This document shows positions 14,563 through 16,670 of a stretch of DNA of 16,670 nt, piece after piece. The stretch spans positions 1 to 16,670 of the forward strand of contig JBGQHM010000112.1 in assembly GCA_041497995.1 (NCBI GenBank), given 5' to 3'. The position numbers were made by a program, and so were the translations under genes. This DNA comes from DATKMS01 sp041497995 (GTDB lineage: Bacteria; Desulfobacterota; Binatia; HRBIN30). Below the pieces are notes generated by a model. The model searched no databases, was not told the origin of the DNA, and saw only the letters and a program-made list of their open reading frames with translations. The first letter of the stretch is position 1; each line of letters opens with the position of its first letter.

Positions 14563-14931
14563 ATGAGCGATGCGGGAAACGGGCGCGCGCGCGATGCGTC
14601 GAGCCCAACCGAGCGGCAGCCTCAAAATCCCCACTCTCTCGGAGACCACCGTCGACAAATTCAGCACGACGCCGAAGCCCTTGCCGCGACTCTGCGGGAC
14701 GCGACCGATGGCGTGCAACGCTACCTCACCGCGCAGGTGGAACAGCGACCCTTCAGCACCTTGGGCGTGGCGGCTGGGGTTGGCTACGTTCTGGGTGGAG
14801 GCCTCAGGTCGCGGTTGACCGTCGTCTTGCTCGGCGCAGTGACAAGAGTGGGCACGGCACTCGTCGCCCGCGAGCTCGGCAGCCGGATTGTGCAGAGCGG
14901 TTCCGCATCGGCTCACAATAGGAGCTCCTGA
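14563..14931 (+). CDS. Glycine-rich membrane protein of the YqjD-like cluster
   Basis: 122 residues from the ATG at 14563, which has GAGGTGA at 14552-14558 as ribosome site. A GTG at 14554, overlapping the previous stop, would add three residues. A polar start, an amphipathic helix (HDAEALAATLRDATDGVQRY) and the segment RPFSTLGVAAGVGYVLGGGL (~63-82) repeat the DUF883-like end seen in the previous gene. A second hydrophobic part follows (~84-108). Role unknown; it is probably an inner-membrane partner of its neighbours. Confidence 0.75.
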   Translation: MSDAGNGRARDASSPTERQPQNPHSLGDHRRQIQHDAEALAATLRDATDGVQRYLTAQVEQRPFSTLGVAAGVGYVLGGGLRSRLTVVLLGAVTRVGTALVARELGSRIVQSGSASAHNRSS

Positions 14932-14961
14932 GGACACCTTGGGAGCGGCAAAGGAGCGATC

Positions 14962-15240
14962 ATGAAGATTGAAGACATTTTGGCAGCACTTCCATCGAAG
15001 GAAGACATCGCGAGTGCGGTCGGTCTCGAGGCGCGGACCTCGACGAGTGGGGACATGCTTACGGCTTTCGGCATCTTCGGCACCGGGATGATCCTGGGCG
15101 CCGGACTAGCCCTGTTGTTCGCACCGAAGGCCGGCCAGGAAATCCGCCACGACATCGCCGAGACGGTCGGCGAGATGGGCGAACATTTGCGCGCCCAGGT
15201 GCCACAGCCGGCCACGTCAACCAACGGACCAAGCGCCTGA
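14962..15240 (+). CDS. YtxH domain protein
   Basis: 92 residues, ATG with AAAGGAG (14950-14956). The membrane segment FGIFGTGMILGAGLALLFAP (~35-54) followed by KAGQEIRHDIAET is the YtxH pattern: a glycine-rich helix ending in LLFAPKxGxExR and a helical tail. YtxH proteins are general-stress proteins in Bacillus and occur in many bacteria with unknown role. The ~30 residues before the TM are not part of the usual domain. Confidence 0.85.
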   Translation: MKIEDILAALPSKEDIASAVGLEARTSTSGDMLTAFGIFGTGMILGAGLALLFAPKAGQEIRHDIAETVGEMGEHLRAQVPQPATSTNGPSA

Positions 15241-15265
15241 AACCTCGGGCGCAAAGGAGATCGCG

Positions 15266-15421
15266 ATGTCACTGCTACTTTTGATCGTCTTGTTGCTGAT
15301 CGTCTTTGGTGGCTTGCCCAACTGGGGGTATCACCAGTACGGGTATGGGCCGTCGGGGATCGGCGGCATCGTCCTCATCGTCGTGCTCATCATGCTCCTG
15401 ACCGGTCGGCTGAACTTTTAG
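15266..15421 (+). CDS. DUF3309 family small membrane protein
   Basis: 51 residues: MSLLLLIVLLLIVFGGLPNW, a YGPSGIGGIV turn, then a second hydrophobic helix ending LTGRLNF. The two-helix layout with a WG/YGPSG centre is typical of DUF3309. Ribosome site AAAGGAGA, 25 nt after the YtxH gene. Last gene of the operon. The function of the family is not known. Confidence 0.85.
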   Translation: MSLLLLIVLLLIVFGGLPNWGYHQYGYGPSGIGGIVLIVVLIMLLTGRLNF

Positions 15422-15808
15422 CGCCTCCGACCCTCCTTATCGACGCCTCGCTGTGTGAGCGTACGATACCGCGCCCCCACGGCGTCGCCGGTACCACCTG
15501 CGTCTACCGGGGTGTTGCGTGGGGTGGCGCCGGTGAGGTGTGCGCGACCGACGTCGTCGTCATTTGGAGCAGTGTCGCCGCGCCTCTTGCGCGAGCCGCG
15601 ACGTTTCTACGCTGGGAGCTGCGTGTTCGCCTCGTACTCGGGAACGTTCCTTGGGGTGATTCGACCTCCGAGCGAGACGACGACCTCCGTCGATCCCTTC
15701 ATTGTGCCCCGGCAGTGACCCGGGCGAGTAGGCTCGGCCGGAAGCGATCAGCGCACCCCGAAGATCTTTCGCCTGGTCGGCAACATTGCGGGAGGCGTGA
15801 GTCTGTAG
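15422..15808. other. Intergenic region without a recognisable gene
   Basis: About 390 bases between the DUF3309 gene and promoter E. The frames give only short, low-complexity translations without a ribosome site or family resemblance. No strong terminator hairpin was seen. Only its last bases (AGGTCCCCGCAC, then TAG, 15807-15822) recall the 3' end of the second FixJ-type gene. Confidence 0.5.
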
Positions 15809-15822
15809 GTCCCCGCACGTAG

Positions 15823-15880
15823 AACCACGCGCGTAGTATTCCGAGCTTCCGGCGTTGCCGTGCCTTCTGTACAAGCAAGC
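15823..15880 (+). promoter_or_regulatory. Family promoter copy E
   Basis: Box AACCACGCGCGTAGT at 15823-15837, 9 bp, TTCCGG (15847-15852, one base off the other -35 sites), 17 bp, TACAAG (15870-15875), 5 nt, ATG 15881. Confidence 0.75.
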
Positions 15881-16402
15881 ATGGCTATGGATGTGGATCG
15901 CTATCTGACGGGAGTTCCCATCGAGCTGTTCGAGCCCCATATCGTTTTGCCGGTGCAACACTTCAACCCTCCCAAAAGGCTCGCACCAGAGCACCGGCTC
16001 ATGATGGCCGTCCTCGACGACGCCGTTCGGTGCGTTGAGAAGTACCGCTTCCCCAGAGATGGCCGAGGCCGTCGGCTCTTCCACGAGGCGCAGCAGTGGC
16101 TGTTGGATGAGGAGCCCAGCTGGCCCTTCTCGTTCGAGCGCATTTGCGCGGTCCTCGATCTCGACGCGAACGCCGTACGCCACCGCCTGCGATTGGCGCC
16201 GCAGCGACCACCGCTATCGGTGGCGCGCGAGAGGCAGACCCCGACACACGAACGCGGACGCGTAGACTCAGTGACATCGGACACCGCTGTGGGTTCGGCT
16301 TCAGGCATCCGATCGCACCCTTCTCCGAGACGCCCCAGTCGAACCCACAACCCGACGCTCAGCGACGGGGGGATACCTCACGTCGCAACGCAGACCGAAT
16401 GA
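15881..16402 (+). CDS. Small repeated family protein, member 3 (possible HTH), with RNA-like C-terminal tail
   Basis: 173 residues. The family core (~36-105) shows APEHRLMMAVLDDA, CVEKYRF, GRGRRLFHEAQQWLL, WPFSFERICAVLDL and AVRHRLRL. It is closer to member 2 than to member 1. The tail (~130-173) keeps SVTSDTAVGSASGIRS, SRTHNPTLSD and GIPHVATQTE, nearly as in member 2. Both DNA and protein of the tail are conserved, and the DNA has the same P2 inverted repeat. Start fixed by the family and by promoter E. A truncated DUF1328 gene follows after 12 nt. Function unknown; no membrane segment or signal. Confidence 0.8.
   Translation: MAMDVDRYLTGVPIELFEPHIVLPVQHFNPPKRLAPEHRLMMAVLDDAVRCVEKYRFPRDGRGRRLFHEAQQWLLDEEPSWPFSFERICAVLDLDANAVRHRLRLAPQRPPLSVARERQTPTHERGRVDSVTSDTAVGSASGIRSHPSPRRPSRTHNPTLSDGGIPHVATQTE
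16276..16386 (+). promoter_or_regulatory. Structured RNA region (unit E)
   Basis: Counterpart of 11588-11698. P2 is unchanged: TGTGGGTTCGGCT (16288-16300) with AGTCGAACCCACA (16337-16349). P3 keeps GCGACG (16362-16367) with CGTCGC (16381-16386), with one mismatch added above. P1 is weakened to ATCGGA (16276-16281) with TCCGAT (16308-16313), without compensating changes. So P2 and P3 look maintained and P1 does not. Confidence 0.4.
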
Positions 16403-16414
16403 AGGGAGGAGAGC

Positions 16415-16461
16415 ATGATCGCCCTCATTGCATCGCTGTTGGGGTTCAGTGGCGTGGCCGC
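16415..16461 (+). pseudogene. Truncated DUF1328 (YtjA-like) gene
   Basis: After AAGGGAGGAG the ATG leads into MIALIASLLGFSGVA, which matches residues 10-24 of the intact DUF1328 protein at 11728. The nine residues after the initial Met are deleted, and the similarity fades after ~16461. The second membrane helix is missing. The frame stays open to the window end but runs through the neighbouring NuoF-like gene in a different frame. Confidence 0.7.
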
Positions 16462-16508
16462 TCAGGCTGGCTCAGCTCACCGCGGACTGGGCAGGCGAGG
16501 CACCGCAA

Positions 16509-16670
16509 GTGTCGATGATTCCCGACGGCGTCGAGGGCTACCTGCTCCCACCGAACGGACAGTCGCGCCGCTCGATCGACGAGTACATCGCGGTTGGCGG
16601 GTATCAAGCCGCGCAGAAGGCGTGGAGAGAGATGACGCCCGAGGACATCGCCGAGGTCGTGAAGTCCTCC
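16509..16670 (+). CDS. NuoF-like NADH-binding subunit, N-terminal part (continues past the window)
   Basis: The frame reads VSMIPDGVEGYLLPPNG, then SIDEYIAVGGYQAAQKAW and MTPEDIAEVVKSS at the window end. This is the segment of NuoF/HoxF/FdsB-type flavoproteins that precedes the conserved GLRGRGGAGF NADH/FMN motif, which would come next. These subunits take electrons from NADH (complex I, hydrogenase or formate dehydrogenase); which complex cannot be told here. The start is uncertain: the frame is open from 16419, with GTG 16509, ATG 16515 and GTG 16449 as candidates, none with a clear ribosome site. The gene may have lost its original 5' end at the junction with the truncated DUF1328. Confidence 0.75.
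   Translation, partial: MSMIPDGVEGYLLPPNGQSRRSIDEYIAVGGYQAAQKAWREMTPEDIAEVVKSS

Noticed and set aside
15455..15822. ORFs of 87 and 94 codons before promoter E
   Set aside because: Low-complexity GC-rich translations without ribosome site or similarity; treated as non-coding.
2015..15883. CRISPR array or insertion sequence as an explanation for the repeated box
   Set aside because: Copies are kilobases apart and tied to start codons with promoter spacing; there are no regular spacers, cas genes, transposase or terminal inverted repeats.

Overview
The window is a GC-rich bacterial chromosomal segment dominated by two-component signalling genes and by a family of small genes that share one repeated promoter. 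GC-rich coding, many GTG starts, a secreted Cys-rich protein with Thr-Pro linkers, and the abundance of FixL/FixJ-type and hybrid kinases suggest an uncultivated deltaproteobacterial-type lineage (Desulfobacterota or Candidatus Binatota-like). That placement is inference from gene style. No rRNA, tRNA, CRISPR array or transposase was seen.

Layout. 1-1901: the 3' part of a PAS/histidine kinase, probably the tail of a CheB/CheR-PAS-kinase, overlapping a FixJ-type response regulator. 1902-2260: a hairpin, promoter copy A and a decayed copy of the small gene family. 2270-3799: a secreted Cys-rich protein. 3902-7303 (minus): a 1133-residue membrane hybrid kinase. 7452-8545: a receiver-PAS-kinase gene broken by an internal deletion. 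8544-9523: promoter B, family member 1, a small TonB-C-like gene and a strong hairpin terminator. 9575-11058: a SAM methyltransferase overlapping a second FixJ-type regulator, a close paralogue of the first. 11061-12020: hairpin, promoter C, family member 2, a structured RNA region, a DUF1328 (YtjA-like) membrane protein and a terminator that is a near copy of the one at 9471. 12122-12415: a small lipoprotein. 12483-13397 (minus): a FAM20/PI3K/HipA-like kinase-fold protein. 13534-15421: promoter D, now upstream of an operon of six small envelope-stress-type membrane proteins (YqjE/holin-like, DUF3618-like, DUF883/YqjD-like, a glycine-rich protein, YtxH, DUF3309). 15823-16402: promoter E and family member 3. 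16415-16670: a truncated DUF1328 gene running into the N-terminal region of a NuoF-like NADH-binding subunit that continues past the window.

The most interesting signal is the five-copy promoter. An invariant 15-bp box (AACCACGCGCGTAGT) is followed after exactly 9 bp by TTACGG-like, exactly 17 bp, then TACAAN. The start codon lies only 5-7 nt further on, which predicts leaderless transcripts. Three copies drive paralogous 122-173-residue proteins with a possible helix-turn-helix, one drives a pseudogene, and one has been placed in front of the membrane-protein operon. Copies A and C lie just downstream of the two FixJ-type regulators, copy B at the end of the broken kinase gene, and copy E after what may be a scrap of a regulator gene. 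This suggests a duplicating stress-response module in which the regulators act on the box. The regulator-box link is inference.
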